Below are positions 38,251 through 52,400 of a DNA stretch of 64,000 nt, piece by piece; position 1 is the first letter of the stretch; every line of letters begins with the position of its first letter. The DNA lies in NCBI GenBank assembly GCA_963576735.1, contig OY755173.1, positions 4,496,873 through 4,560,872 on the forward strand. The letters are read 5' to 3'. The notes below the pieces were generated by a model. It saw only the letters and a program-made list of their open reading frames with translations, was not told the DNA's origin and made no database searches. Both the position numbers and the translations under genes were made by a program. Origin of the DNA: Bedellia somnulentella (Eukaryota; Arthropoda; Insecta; Lepidoptera; Bedelliidae).

Positions 38251-38269
38251 TGGTATCACTCTATTAGGA

Positions 38270-39470
38270 TTCCAGAGTAAACGGGAAAAACATGAACTGG
38301 TGAAGTGTATCCGACAAGGATGTGTAGCTTCTCCGTGGCTCTTCAATTTGTTCATGGATGACTGTATTGCATGGATAACAGAGTTGCGTGAAACTGATTA
38401 TGGACTGAGAATGGGTAATTTTCATTATTAAAGGAGGAGATCGATATTCTCCACTGTCCACTGACTGACTTCACAAAAACAGCACTACGCTATTTATGTT
38501 ATGATGTTGATAGTTATACTTGTATGTAGATAATAAGGAAAGTAGAAATTAAAAAAACTAGGAATGTATTATGTAATTAGAAAATAAAATATGTGAGAAA
38601 TAATCGTATTAGGCCATGTCTGTAAAGATTATTTCTATGTAAATAAATAAATAAATGCCTCTTATACGCTGACGATCAAGTGCTACTTGCATCATCGGTG
38701 GAGGTGCTGCAAGAGATGATGAATACTGCATGTGCAGCTTTTGAAAGAAATTAAATGAGGATGACAATGTCACGTGATATTCAGAGGATTAGTTCTTCAG
38801 CCAAACCCCTTCGGAGATATTCGGTTATGAACGTTTGAGTTAAGAAATGTGGGTGAATGTAGATAAAACAAAAACCATGGTTTTTGAAAGAGAGGAGAAC
38901 TTAACCGTGTGCGTCAATGAGATCACTGGTAAGAAAGTGTGATGAAGATATTGAAAGAAGAGTGAAAAAGGGTAATGCGGTAAATGGAGCAATGAATAGC
39001 CTAATAAACCAGTCAATCGGTATCTGAAATGGCTTTGCATGATGCTGTTGTTGTTCCTCCGCTTATGTATGGAAGCGAATGTTGGGTGAGGCAGAAGAAG
39101 CATGAGAGCAGAGTGAATGCACTAGAGATGAAGTCTTTCAGAAACATTTGTAATGTTAGATTATGTGATCGAGTGAAAAATAGTGTTATTCGTGAAAAGT
39201 GTTGTGTGAATGAAAAATATTATAAGAAAGATAGAAAAAGGAATGTTGAGATGGTTTCGGCACATAGAGATGATGGATGATAGTAAATTGGTAAAAGAGA
39301 TTTATAAAGCTTATGTGGATGGTATTGTTAATTTTAATGGGGGACGACCTCGGAGGACACATTTGGACCAAATAGCGAGTGTACTCAAAAAGGCAGGCAT
39401 CTGAAGTATGATGAATAAAAGACGATGTATCAGAAGATTGATGGATGTAAACGAAGCTAGAGAGTAATTA
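38270..39470 (+). pseudogene. LINE-R reverse transcriptase remnant
   Basis: Scattered frames give CIRQGCVASPWLFNLFMDDC, then LYADDQVLL-like (38660), NVDKTKTMVFEREENLTVC (38845), VVPPLMYGSECWVRQKKHES (39048), NICNVRLCDRVKNSVIREKC and FNGGRPRRTHLDQIASVLKK. This is the order of the C-terminal half of an insect LINE RT. Many stops and shifts; a SINE-B piece is inserted at 38762-38840. Confidence 0.78.
38762..38840 (+). repeat. SINE-B 3' fragment
   Basis: ACAATGTCACGTGATATTCA and CCCCTTCGGAGATATTCGG. Confidence 0.6.
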
Positions 39471-39476
39471 GATTGG

Positions 39477-39555
39477 TTTTTGTTCATGAAAACATCATGT
39501 GGGGATTATTTCTAATAAATAAAAGAAAGAAAAATTTCGACACCAGCGATTTATT
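39477..39555 (+). repeat. Rep-D fragment
   Basis: TTTTTGTTCATGAAAACATC and ATTTCTAATAAATAAAAG. Confidence 0.65.
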
Positions 39556-39567
39556 TCTTTCCTTTAT

Positions 39568-39668
39568 TTATTAGAAGCTAGAGAGGTTTGTCAGGATCGT
39601 ACAAAGTGGCGATTTATAGTCTCTGCCTACCCCAATGGGAAATCATGGCGTGGATGTATATGTATGTA
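39568..39668 (+). repeat. LINE-R 3'-end fragment
   Basis: GAAGCTAGAGAGGTTTGTCA to GTGGATGTATATGTATGTAC. Confidence 0.65.
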
Positions 39669-40311
39669 CTTATATTGTATGAAGTTTCGAATTTGGATTG
39701 TGTTACTTAGAAAGCACGTAATGCAAGCTAAAATATGGTGTACTAAGTAGGTGTTATAAGATAAGTATAGTACGTTTTCACAGCTAAAGCGGCTGCAGCT
39801 TCTCCAAAGCTTGTCGCTGCTGATTCATTCATCAGTTTAAACTCGGACAGAGAGGATAGTAGTGTGCTATTTTACGACGGGAGCAAACGCGTGTTTGTAT
39901 TACGAAGTTTTAACAGTCATTTTATTACTGTTATAACAAGTATGACGAGGTCGAAATTTTGTGGTGTTATGTATTTTGTCAAATCTCGGATATTTCAGGT
40001 ACAGCTTTTTTAGTTTACATTTTATGTATATCGTTGTTGGTATATATTGGTTTCATAGATATTAAAAGATTATTTTATTTAAGATTATTTTATTTTCTAC
40101 CACTGCACACACATTATTTATAATTATATATATTTATACATATATTGTATACAAAAATATAATCTACAAAAGATTATATTTTTGTGTCAGTTTAGTTTAG
40201 ATTATTACATAAGTACTATATAATATTTTTAAAGTAATAATACCGCACTTATATCTTAGAGTAGATGTACATAATCTTTAAGTTCAATTAGCAAAAAGAA
40301 AAGATTGCTGT
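39669..40311. other. intergenic, nothing recognised
   Basis: AT-rich, no features seen. Nox4 5' sequences could lie anywhere from here to 43387. Confidence 0.4.
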
Positions 40312-40502
40312 GTACCTAATGTCGGCTTAGAATATAATGGCACTAACCCATTTCTTTCCGCGGATGAGATGCGGTTGGAGACTTATCAATACCACTTACA
40401 ATTGACAATATTTCCCGATTAAACTTCAAGGAAGTGGTCGAAGAATTTGTAATTCTGAAGCGGTGGCTAGCCTTTCTAAGGCTTTAAAGCCGTGAGTATA
40501 TA
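40312..40502 (+). mobile_element. Rep-A copy
   Basis: ATGTCGGCTTAGAATATAAT to AAAGCCGTGAGTATATAG. Confidence 0.78.
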
Positions 40503-42560
40503 GTTTTCGTATTAATTATAAACAAACATCTTCCATTTTGTCATTTGCGTACGTTTGCTTTCACATCCCTCAAGAGATTCCCTAGATAAAACGTTTGTTT
40601 TCATTAATCTTCGTTTAAAACTTTACACCACAGTAATCATAAACTGTGTTGATATCTTTTCTCAGAAGATGCGGTGACCTCAGTCAACTAACTGGAAACC
40701 TATCGAAATATATTTATGAGACTGATGAGGTCACTCTTCTCTTTTCTGAGATTTAATACTGTCTGAATTTCTAGCTATGGTTGTACTTCCTTCGCTCGAA
40801 CATCAATATAATTTTAAGATACAGTGAGGATTTTAATAACGCAAGGCAAGAAAAGTAGAGTACTCTTATTCAACTTTTTGAGGTTTGGAGCTGAATGAAG
40901 GCTGAGTGGCAAAACGAAACCCTTTTAGATTGGTTATGTCAGTTTTTATGTCTCTCCGTAACTCGTAGTATATCATTTCTAAAACTATTAACATGTAGTT
41001 GTTATATATTTTTTTAACCACTAAACAATTGTTATATTAATTTTTCAAGATTTTTCATATATTTAATCAATAAGGAAAAAAACTCAAAATTATTTATTAT
41101 TTAAAAAAAAAGGTAATTGGCAAGTCAGCAGTTTTTCAGATAAAAGTATAACACAATTTCTGAAACCAATATAATAATAACAATCGAAATATTAACAATC
41201 ATAACATTCAGTTGGACTTGCACTTTGCCTGATTTGAATTGTTGAATACGTATGTATAGGTATCTGATTTTACAGTGTAACTATTGAATAATATTTATGG
41301 GTACCTACGTATTGGTTCACAACTCACACGGTTTTTACTCCGGCTTTTACTCTTATTTTATCCTATTCGTTGTTTAACTATCGTTATGGTGTTCTCTTGT
41401 TATTAAATGTTGTAACATCTAATATGTCAAACACCTATATTCGCAAATAAAGTTTGATTTGATTTGATCTGATTTTGTGTTTTGACTTCAAAACTAATAA
41501 TAATTTAACCAAAAATTTTAGTAACTAAAATTGGATCTCCTAACAGGCACTTATTATTATTCAAACTATTATTGCTTAAATAAAAGCATGATTGGATTAC
41601 TATTTTTCGACCATTAGAATTGAGTAATACATACGAACGAATTTCAGAATTTAAAATCCCACTTAGGAAGTTGAATTACGACGAATAATTGTAACATAAA
41701 GGTTGAAAATTATGGAAACAAATATTAGGTATAAATTAGTATAATTTAGGAAAATAATTTAGGTTTCTGACACTAGGACTTAAAAGTTATGTGCAAAACT
41801 ATATTATTGAAAAATATATTTTGATAAATCGGTACAGATATTTTCAAAAGAAATAATTTCAACTTTAGGTTTTAACATAATACATATTTTATTTTGGCAT
41901 TTATAGCCGTGAGAGCATAGTAATATTTTTGACTATTCTTTTAAGCTAACCTTTTAAAAAGGCTTTTTTTTACAGGGTTATAATTTTAAGTTGATATTTT
42001 TTATGAGTAAGATTTTTTTCCATTTGTTAATTATACTTGTTAATAGCATAATTTAAACTCTTTCATCAATATTTTGAGAGTATATTAGTAATATGTATAA
42101 AAACACACATGTAGAAAATTAAGCAACCATTAACTAAAAATACTGAAACGAATGAATGCTGGAACTCGGAATTTATCGTTTTAGAAATTTCGTTGCTCCG
42201 TGGCGGCGCAGCGGCGGGCGCTTAGAAATAAATACATTTTATTAAAAACTATTTGCATTATTTGACTAATCTATTGAGTGGTTAGAAAAAGCGAATTTAA
42301 TATGTGTATACTCATGATTAAGCGAGACATATTATTTTTATGATTTTCTAAACAAAATTGAAGACCAATCTACATTTATTTATTGTTTATTGTCACGAAA
42401 CTTAAATATCATTTTGTGACGATGATAAGCATTCTTTCCTTTCTCCCAGGACTATCTATTTCAAAATGTGTATCGTTTCCTATAAATAATCCCCAGCTTA
42501 GATACAGCCTCTATCAGCGCATGAATCCATTTACATAATATGTAAATGATCGAACGCTAG
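40503..42560. other. AT-rich spacer with one LINE-like tail
   Basis: Around 41435-41470, CGCAAATAAAGTTTGATTTG followed by TTGAT repeats looks like the 3' end of a LINE. The rest shows nothing recognisable. Confidence 0.4.
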
Positions 42561-42674
42561 TCTAGTCCACGTAATTAATGCACCACTGCTTACACTCTGC
42601 TCACAATTCACCTATTCAATCGCCTGAACACATAGCACGCTTGAAAGCAGCCGGGATAAAAGCCTATCTGAAGT

Positions 42675-42772
42675 GTGTATGTAGTGTAGTGTGCATTAAT
42701 GTAGTGTGTGTGTATGTAGTGTGTGTATGTATTGTAGTGTGTGTATATGTAGTGTGTGTGTGTAGTGTAGTG
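42675..42772. repeat. GTGTGTATGTAGT-type minisatellite
   Basis: Irregular tandem GTAGTGTGTGTAT units. Confidence 0.8.
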
Positions 42773-43147
42773 CTGACAGGGATTTCCACGTGAAAGAGCT
42801 ATCCTATTTATTCCCTGTCATTTTTGCATGCAGCAGTTTGCCCGGTAAATGTTTTTTTGTAAAAAGTTCGTTACAAAGCATAGTATGCAGTTTCAGACTT
42901 ATGGGAAGTTCAATACATGTTTTGTAAAAAAAGCTACTGCTTTGTGTGAATATTGCGGAGCGGATTTTTTTCACCTTTAAAACTATGAATGGCTTCAACT
43001 AAAAATATTTTGTTACGTTACACTATTTTGCAAAATGAAATTTATTTAAAAATAAAAGAGCATGAATGAAAATAGTGATGGATGTAAAGAAGCCAGAGCG
43101 GTTTGCCCGGATCGGGTAAATATTGTAAAAAAAAGAAGTTTTTGTGA

Positions 43148-43251
43148 CTAGTCTCCAACCACATTGCCCAAAGCCATAATACCCTTAGCCGCCTCTTACG
43201 AACTCCTAGAGGAAAAAATGGGGTAGTGCTATTATAAGCCGACACTACACA
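43148..43251 (-). mobile_element. Rep-A 5' fragment
   Basis: TAGTCTCCAACCACATTGCC to ATAAGCCGACACTACACA. Confidence 0.75.
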
Positions 43252-43387
43252 TCTGACTTTTGACAGCTATTTACTGAAGCATACCGCCAAACATGCACGA
43301 GAAATCTTTTTATTGAAAAAGTGCTTGAAGAAGATATTTTGCGATTCTATATATTATAGAAATGACCATTAAAACATTCTGTTTCAG

Positions 43388-43483
43388 ATTTCTTGGTGTT
43401 CCCTAGTTTTATATGTGCTGTATGAAACCATAAAAAAATATAATGAGGCGCCACAGTATCATTATTTGCGATCTATGTTAGGG
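43388..43483 (+). CDS. Nox4: Nox4 exon (first one identified)
   Basis: [20 protein letters not shown] to HYLRSMLG, first transmembrane helix. Acceptor TTTCAG and donor GGG|GTGAGT. Confidence 0.88.
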
Positions 43484-46400
43484 GTGAGTATCTATGAAAT
43501 AAAAGAGCAGGCATAAAAAGATTGATGGATGTAAACGAAGCTAGAAGAGAGGTTTGTCAGGATCGTATGAAGTGGCGATCTTTAGTCTCTGCCTACCCCA
43601 ATGGGAACTAATGGTGTGAGTTTATGTTATGTTATGAGTATCTATCAATAGTTTTTATAGTTACAATAAGCATTTCAAAATCAAAGTGAACGTTCACGAC
43701 TTAAAATCCCGAAGCGGGAGCATAGGTACTAATATTGCGATACATGTGATTATCACGTGACATTTTTGTTCCTAAGATTGTGTCTAATGAATAATGGTAT
43801 TCTTTCTATTACATGATTCATGCATGATTAATCAGTTTGTCAGTGGAGCGATCTTATAATGAAATGGCCTATAAATGCGCGTTTTTTTTCGGTGGTGCAT
43901 GTTTTCTATTGTGATTTGATAGGATCTTAATGTGTTCCCCGTGGTTGTAATGTACTGATGTTCCTTCCACATTGTATAATAGAAACACTTAGTATTTTTT
44001 ATTGCTTTTCGGTTATGTTTAGACGCTGACTTATCGAATAATATAAGTATTTTTTTTACTTGCAGGTGGGATTATATATATCAAGAGGAACCGCTTCTGT
44101 GATAAACATATGTTGTGCCCTCATCCTGCTCCCAGTATGTAAGAAAATAAATAAGCTGTTGTATAGTTTACTGTCGCGAAAATGGCCACGACTCTTCTTT
44201 TTCTGGTTGGAGAGAGCGAAGAGTTTCCATATCACTGTTGGGGTAACCTTGTTCGTTTGTGCTGGTATAGTATATTTAATTATTACTTATAGTAGGTAAT
44301 TCTTGAAACATTTGAGCAGCCCTAATTGAAATATAATAAAACTATTAATGCTCGTCTTTTTAAATAATGCTGTGGAAGGAGACAGCTTAGAATATAACTA
44401 CCCCATCTTTACCCGTGGGTATCGTTAGGGTTAGGGATATGAAGGGGAACGCTTACGCCTAGAATTTATGGAAGAGTTTAGTAAAATAAAAATAACCTGT
44501 GTCGTATTAATTTGACCTAGAACGTTACGAACGCTTGAACGTTAAGTTTATGTTATCCGTAGGTCCTCTGTTGAAATAAGCGAATGAATTAAATTATCTG
44601 AAAAATAATAATTTTAATATACTACAATACAATACATAATAAACTAAATAGTTTTTTTTTTACAAAATCATTTCTTTGAAACTTCTAGTATCGAAATAGG
44701 TTTTCCGCTAAAGCCTATATCAACGACTAAGGACAACTAGCGCACTTGCCGTTCCATTATGTTCTTGAGACAGCAGTTAATGACGGGCTAAGTGCATCGC
44801 TTTGAGATTTCCATTCCATGTAAAAAGCTTTACTTCAAAAGGGGCTTTAATGCAATTACTAATATAAAATAGGATGGATATATTTGATATGGTTATAGTG
44901 CTAACGCATTTGGCCCGTGGGTGACAAACAACCCTTTATTTTACAATATTTTCCTTACTAAACTTCCAAAAGTGGCTGAGGAATTTTTAATTCCGTGAGT
45001 ATATTTATGTATGTACTAACCGGTTTCCGTGGTGGAATGGTTCGGTTCGGCTTAAGATCCATTGGGTCGATTTGGACGTATCAGCAACTTTTGAAATTTG
45101 AGGCACGAACAGATATTGTAATTGAAAAACCACATCATTGATGGCCACATCGCCAACTCATCACAAAATTGTCCCATTAGCCGCATAATAGTACGTCGCC
45201 TATAGGAGAACCGGCAGTGTTGGTTGCTCCATGCCTAATATGCCTATACTATACGAGTCTTACCTGAAAACCGCTGATTGTAATATTTTAAGTTTCTTAA
45301 TACATACATACATATACTCACGGCTGTAAATCCCTACAAGGGGTAGCCAGAGCTGAGGAACTAGAAGTTCCTCGGCCACTTTTGGAAAGTAGAGTGGGGA
45401 AAAGATTGTAAAAATAAAGGTTGTTGGTGATGGGTCTCCAACCGAATCGCCCAAAAATCCCTTAATAGCCCCAATACCGTTAGTCGCCTCTTACGTACAC
45501 CCACCGGGAGAAATGGGGTAGTGCTATTCTAAGCCGACACTACACAGCAATAAGTTTCTTAATGTATTATTTAAATCAATAAAATAAAAAAAACCTACAT
45601 TGCTTAGAATGGTAAGGATTATTTTAATTATTGATTAAAGTTTTATTTCAGTCATACATTCCATATCCCACTTAGTAAACTTGTGGAGTTTTTCCAAGAA
45701 TTACAACGAAGTGGTGCAAGATGTAAACATCGCTCATTACAAGGACGAGGTAATGATAGTTTTGTACGAGAACTTTAACTGTACATACATACATATACTC
45801 ACGGCCATAAATCCCAAAAGGTGTAGCCAGAGCATCAGAGCTTGAAACTCCTCAGCCACATTTGGAAGTTGACAGGGGAGAAGATATTAGAAATAAAGTA
45901 TCATTGATGATGGGTCTTCCACTGCATCGCCCAAAAACCACTTTAAAAAGCCCCATACCCTTAGTCGCCTCTTACGACACCCGTGCGTAGAAAGGGATTG
46001 TGACATTCTAAGCCAGCACTATATTTTAACTGTATAACAAGACTATACCTAAAAGCATAATCTGAATGTTTTTGTTCATGAAAACCTCATGTGGGGATTA
46101 TTACTAATAAATAAAGAATAGAAACACTACTTAAAAATTTAAAAGAAAAAAAGGATAGAAGAATTTCGCACTGGCAGCCATTGACACGGTAGCTCAATTG
46201 ACAGAGCGACGGGGACGTATACCCGAGGTCGCGGGTTCGATTCCCGCCTGTGTCGAAATGTTTCTTTCCTTTATTTATTATACCTAAACGCGTTTATAAT
46301 CACAGATCTTTGGAATAGAATCATGAAATCAAAAATTTAACGAACAATTGAGTGGGAAAAGGCTGTAGACGCCAATATAACCATGGTTTAACAGAGATAT

Positions 46401-49400
46401 AGTCGTTAAGAGCTTATTCCATTTGTCTGAATGAAAACGTCTGAAAGCCACAGAATCTGAATTCAGACTAGTGGAATAACGTTCAAACTGAAATTTGTGT
46501 AGTAACCTTTATATTGAAATCTTTTCCCCACTCAACTTCTAAAAGTGGTTGAGGAATTTCTGATTCCGAAGCTCTGGTTACTCCTTCCAAGGATTTATAG
46601 CCGTGAGTTTATGTATATATGTAATAGTAGGTAAAGATAATAAGATGTAGATTTTCAAGTGGATAGAGTAAAAACGACTATGGACTATAGGTTTAGGAAA
46701 GGATCCGTAATTTTCTTTCTGTTTTATTTTCGTCTTTGTCCGTCGAATTCGATTGTGATTCGAAAGGCCTATAATAAATATTGTAGAGTCCTTTACCAGG
46801 GCTTAAATTATTACTTAGCTAAAATTTGTCTGAATTTTTTCTAATTTTTTCTCTTTTTGAAGAGATAGTACAATTTAGTACAGATTGAATAAGATAAGTA
46901 AATAGGATTTTTTTTATCCCTCCATTGTTTACATTTTTTTCTCTTGTGCATTTTATATTTGATTGCATACTCTCCAACAGAATCCGGTATTACTATTGTT
47001 GACGCAACCTGGCTTGACTGGGTTGATGATGATGATGATTATAACAGTGATGGGTGTGACGTCACATCGGAGTTTTAGACGAAGATCCTACAACACGTTC
47101 TGGTATACTCATCATTTGTATCTTCCATTCATGGCGCTCTTGCTTTTACATCCGTTGGGGTACGTACCTATTATACATACATACATATACTCACGGCCAT
47201 AATACCCAAAAAGGAGTTATAGCTAAAAATTCCTCAGCCACATTTGGAAGTTGATAGGGCACAAGATGATAGAAATAAAGTATCATTGCTGATGGGTCTC
47301 CTACCGCATCGCCCAAAAATCTCTTTAAAAAGCCCCATACTCTTAGTCGCCTCTTACGACACCAGAAGGTAGGAAGGGGAAAGGACAACCTACACCGACA
47401 CTACACGGCATCCTTTTATACCCAGCATTTTTAATCATATAAAGTAAAAACATATAAGTTTACATTGCATTCATTTGACTATTGTCGGATGGGGCACTTA
47501 TTATTCTTAATTTATAATTACATACTTACTTACTTATACTCACGCCCATTGTTCCCATTGGGGTAGGCAGAAACTATAGATCGCCACTTTGTAATTTATA
47601 ATAAAGATTGTTTTAATTATTTATTTGTACTCACTTTTTGATTCGATGATGTACCTAGATACTAGGGCACGGTTTTAAACGTATGAACTTAATTGAGTAA
47701 GTGGTTCTCTAAATCATTTATTTGTAGTGGGAGTAGTATCACAGTTTAGCCAAAAAGTATTGGACATCGTTAAATCCTGAATACATTATATGATCCAGTT
47801 AACTAAACATATAGGCATTACTTACGCTTTCCTTCTCCTAAAGGCAAGGGGCAGATGGGAAAAGGTAAAATTCAAGTTAATGTATTATAGTCAGTCACTT
47901 ACATTATATGTTTCTATATTTTAGCGGGATCCTGAAAGAGGAAATTTTAGAAGAAAGTAATTATTCCAATACTAGTGTGTTCGAAGGTTCAATTGTAAAA
48001 GGAGAGAAAAAATTTAAAGCTATTGAATCAAAGGTGAGTCTGCTATAGAAATCTATTGCTACTTTTAAAACTAGTATAGCATATTTTAAAGAATGAACAT
48101 ACGCTGTACAATTTTGATATTTTGATTATTACCACTTGCTGATTATTATTAGTCCCTGTATATTATGTTCACAATTGTTTATTGCAAGAGATAGGTTGAA
48201 GAATATTATGACAGTTTCCATCAACTAGGCCAACTGTAGACAACACACATACTGTAGGAACAATAATTAGAACCATTTCGTTACATAATTAGAATGTTTT
48301 TGTTCATGAAAACCTCATGTGGGGATTATTGCTAATCAACTAAGGAAAGAAAACATTTTCGGACCAGCAGGACTCGAATTGAACCCGCGACCTCCGTCCT
48401 GCTGGTGTCCAAAAAAATGTTCTTACCTTAATTGATAAACATTTCATTAGTTGCAATAGAACCTATCTTAGTCTAAAACCAAGCTAAACATTTCAGTATG
48501 TCTAATAATTTTACAATTGGATTTCGGTGCAATAAAATTCTCCTGCAGCCATAAATCACAATATTATAATTTTTATAAACTGTTAATTTGTTAAGTGCGT
48601 TGAATAATGGAAAATACGTACAAAAAATAAACAGTTAGTATACGGACATATTATACACAGATCAAGCTACCCCCAAACGAAGTTAAACTTGTATTATGGG
48701 ATACTAACTCAACGATATATTTAATATTATATAATACACATATAAATAACATCCAAGGCTAAGAAACAATTATTTATGCTCATCACACAAATGTTGCTCT
48801 CAGCGGGGATCGAACCCGCAACCTCCGGACTGAGAAGCTAGTTACAGAAAATCGTTTTAAAAGTCGTAACATAGTCGCTTCTCCAAGTGTGTTTAGACAA
48901 CGTCACTCACGATCGCTACAAATAGCATAGTGCATACTGTTAATCCAATTTCGATACGGAAATTACAAAATACAATCCGATTATGATGTGTGCCGGAACT
49001 AACTTCTATAAATCTATTTTCATCCACAGGCTTGGTCCAGTTTTCTATAGAATAAAGGATTAGTCGAGATCGTAAACAGTATATTTATGCCACACAATAC
49101 CAACCACGGTTGGCTTATTCCAAGTTAACTTCAATTCCAAGCAGTATATTATTAAACTAATGTTGTGTCCGCTTGTTTATAACTATTTTAAAAACATTAG
49201 TTATTATAGGTGACAAAGTCACGTGATGTTCAGAAGTATTAATACCTCTGCCAACCCCTTCGGGGATATTCGGCGTGAACGTTTATGTTTATGTATTATG
49301 TTTATGTTATGTTATTATATAAAAAAACACTATCTCTCAGTCTCTCAGACCCAAACTTGTTATAGGCGTCAAGCCCTCATTTATGTGAACTAGCCTTAAA

Positions 49401-52400
49401 AATGATAAGAATATATATTAAGTTATATAATCTATACTTATAATAAATCTGTAGAGAGGTTAATTCTGTACATGAAATATATTTTCAAAATAACCATCAG
49501 GTGGTGATTAGGGATCGATACTGATGCCAAAAATGCAATCAGTAAAATTTTTGTCTGTCTGTCTGTCTGTCGGTTTGTATGTTCCTTATGGAAACAAAAA
49601 CTACTCGACGGATTTTAACGAAACTTGGTACAATTATTCTTCATACACCTGCGCAAGTTTTTGTATACTTTCCAGCAGAGTAGTAAAGGGGAATTTTGGA
49701 AAATTTTGGAAAAACGGGAGATGTTACTCCATTTTTTAAGCTTCCGTCGCGTGTGCAGCCTCAATGGTTAAACTTACATAGAAATCATGTGTGACGGAAA
49801 CATTCTTCATAAAATTATCTAAAAAAAATCCTCAGCAGTTTATGTCTATCTTTTACGGTTGACTCACAATAACACGTGTAATTCCTGATAGCTTAGCAGT
49901 TCGGATCATTCTGATTATATTTGTTTACTCTTACGTTTGTAAACGTCTCACCCATCCCAAATTTAAAAAAGGTAACATTATTACCTATTCAATAAAAAAA
50001 ATATCATAGAAATCGGTAGACAAACACCGAAATTATACATAAAATAAGCCATCGCGCCCGTGATCAAAACCAAATCTTTACTAATTTACATATAACATAC
50101 TAGATGGCGCGAGTAGTTGCATCCTAAATCACGTAATGATTAATTTTTTAGATTGTTATAAATCAAGTAATGATTATTTTTTTAAATAAATAAATAAATA
50201 AAATTTTTATTTATTCAGACAATACAAGTCCATTATTGTTAGTACTCCTTAACCTATGTTAGTAACAAAACAATTCAAATTAATTAATTAATATAAAATT
50301 ACTCTAGTTTATAAATTACACAAATTTAGTTCAATAATTACAAAATCATTACTTAATAATTAGTCCGACCCAGTGTTAGAGGATGGGACAGTCCACCTTG
50401 TCAGCAATAACCCGCAGGACACTGTTGGAGCTGGCCCGCACCCTGCTTAGTAAGGACACCACTCTTTTGCGCCTGATGGCGTAGAAGTCATCCGTGTGGT
50501 GTTGGGCAAACATCTGTGACGCACTACAAAATCGGGGCAGCCCCAACAGCCTCCTGAAGGCATTATTGTACTGAACCCGGAAAGCATTGTATGCCCTAAG
50601 CGTATAATTGACCCACAAGCTACTGGTGTAGAAAACCTGGCAAAACGCCTTAAATAGGGTTATCTTAACCTGCTTCGTACACCTAGCAAACCTGCGAGCC
50701 AACATATTGCCTCGGACGGCCAATGCTCTCCGTTCTCTTTCAATATCAAGGTCATCCTTTAAATCACAGGTTACTATGTGACCTAGATATTTGAACTGAC
50801 TTGCAGTTTTTAGTCTTTTTCCATCTAGAAATATAGGAGGCACAGAATCGAGTTTTTTGCTACCAGTTGCAAAGATCATTACCTCACTTTTACTAGCATT
50901 GTATATAAGTCCATGCTCTGCTGCGTATGCTTCACAAACTGCTACCATTTTTCTTAAGGCACTGATCGAGGGGCTAAGCAGCACCATGTCATCCGCATAG
51001 CTTATATTATTAATGGCTATACCGTCAATATAGCAACCCGCATGCATGCTGCTCTGCCTCTCGATCAAACCATTCACATACAGGCTGAACAAGTTTGGCG
51101 AGGTCAGTCCTCCCTGTCTCACTCCACATTCTAGCTTGTACTCGTCAGAAAACACATTATTCCACCTTACATTGTTTACTTGGTTGCTGTACCAATACCT
51201 AAGAATCCCAGTAACTTCCGCTGGAAGTGTGGTGCGCTCTAGCTTACTCCACAAAAGATTGTAAGAAACCATATCAAAGGCCTTACTGAGATCCAAAAAG
51301 CATGCATATACAGGTGTGGACCTATCAGTGTAATATTTGACAGTGTGCTTGAGACACAGTATAGCAGATTCAGTAGACACTCCCTGTCTGAAACCAAACT
51401 GCAAATCATGCAGATTTAAGTGTCTTCTGAGCTGTGAATCAAGCAGACCATCAAACACCTTAGCTGTTATTGTGGCCAATGATATGGGTCTGTAGCTCCG
51501 CTTGTCAGCAACATCCCCCGTTTTATTCTTAGTTATTGGCATAACAACCGTCTTCAACATTTCGTGTGGCAGATAATTACGTCGAATACAAAACGTATAG
51601 AACATAGAAAGTACTCTGGGTAGATGCACTCCCGCTGCCTGAAAGTGCTCAATACTGAGGCTGTCATGCCCTGGTGATTTACCTCTTGTCATATTTCTAA
51701 TAATTGCATTTACCTCTTTAGCCGTAAATCGGATAACTGGGATATCGACGGCAGGTTGTGCATGAGTAGTAGGTTCTGTCTGAGAGGTACTTAGCGGAGA
51801 AGACACTCTGAAGTGGCTCCTAAACAAATTGGCAATGTTTTTGGAATCAGTTTTACCATCAATTGTTAGAGGAACACTAGGTTTTCCATTTAAACTTTTT
51901 GTAGCTGCCCAAAGTTATTTTTGGAGCGATGCGAAGCCAAAATATCCATTCTAATCTGCTCCTGATTATTAAGGCACCACTTCAGTTTGCCATTAAAACA
52001 TTTGCGACTCTCATACATCTCCTCATACGCAACACCCTGAGTTGGTTTACCACACACTAACCACATCCTAAATTTAACCCTAGCAATTTCATGTGCCTCC
52101 TTTACATGTCGGTTCCATCCTGCCACATTCCGTGATCGCCTTTTTACTGGCCTGTCATGACTGAGTACTGCAGCTTCTGATAATATGCTCACTACATCCG
52201 CATAAATCTTATCTATTACGAGCCTGTGATCATGATTGCTACAAAAACTGTCACAACAGCCTGATAATTCAGCTGGAAAGTCAATGTCTCTTAATTTATT
52301 ATTACAATAGCTATGGTAATTGTCAATTTTATTATCATCCCGCACACCCCATAATATTTTAGATTGTTATAAATACTTCATAGCGTTTTATTTGAAAAAA

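Noticed and set aside
41895..41920. Rep-A tail-like TTTATAGCCGTGAGAGCATA
   Set aside because: Too short and isolated to list as a copy.
42578..42793. 71-codon Cys/Val-rich open frame
   Set aside because: Produced by the GTGTGTATGTAGT minisatellite.
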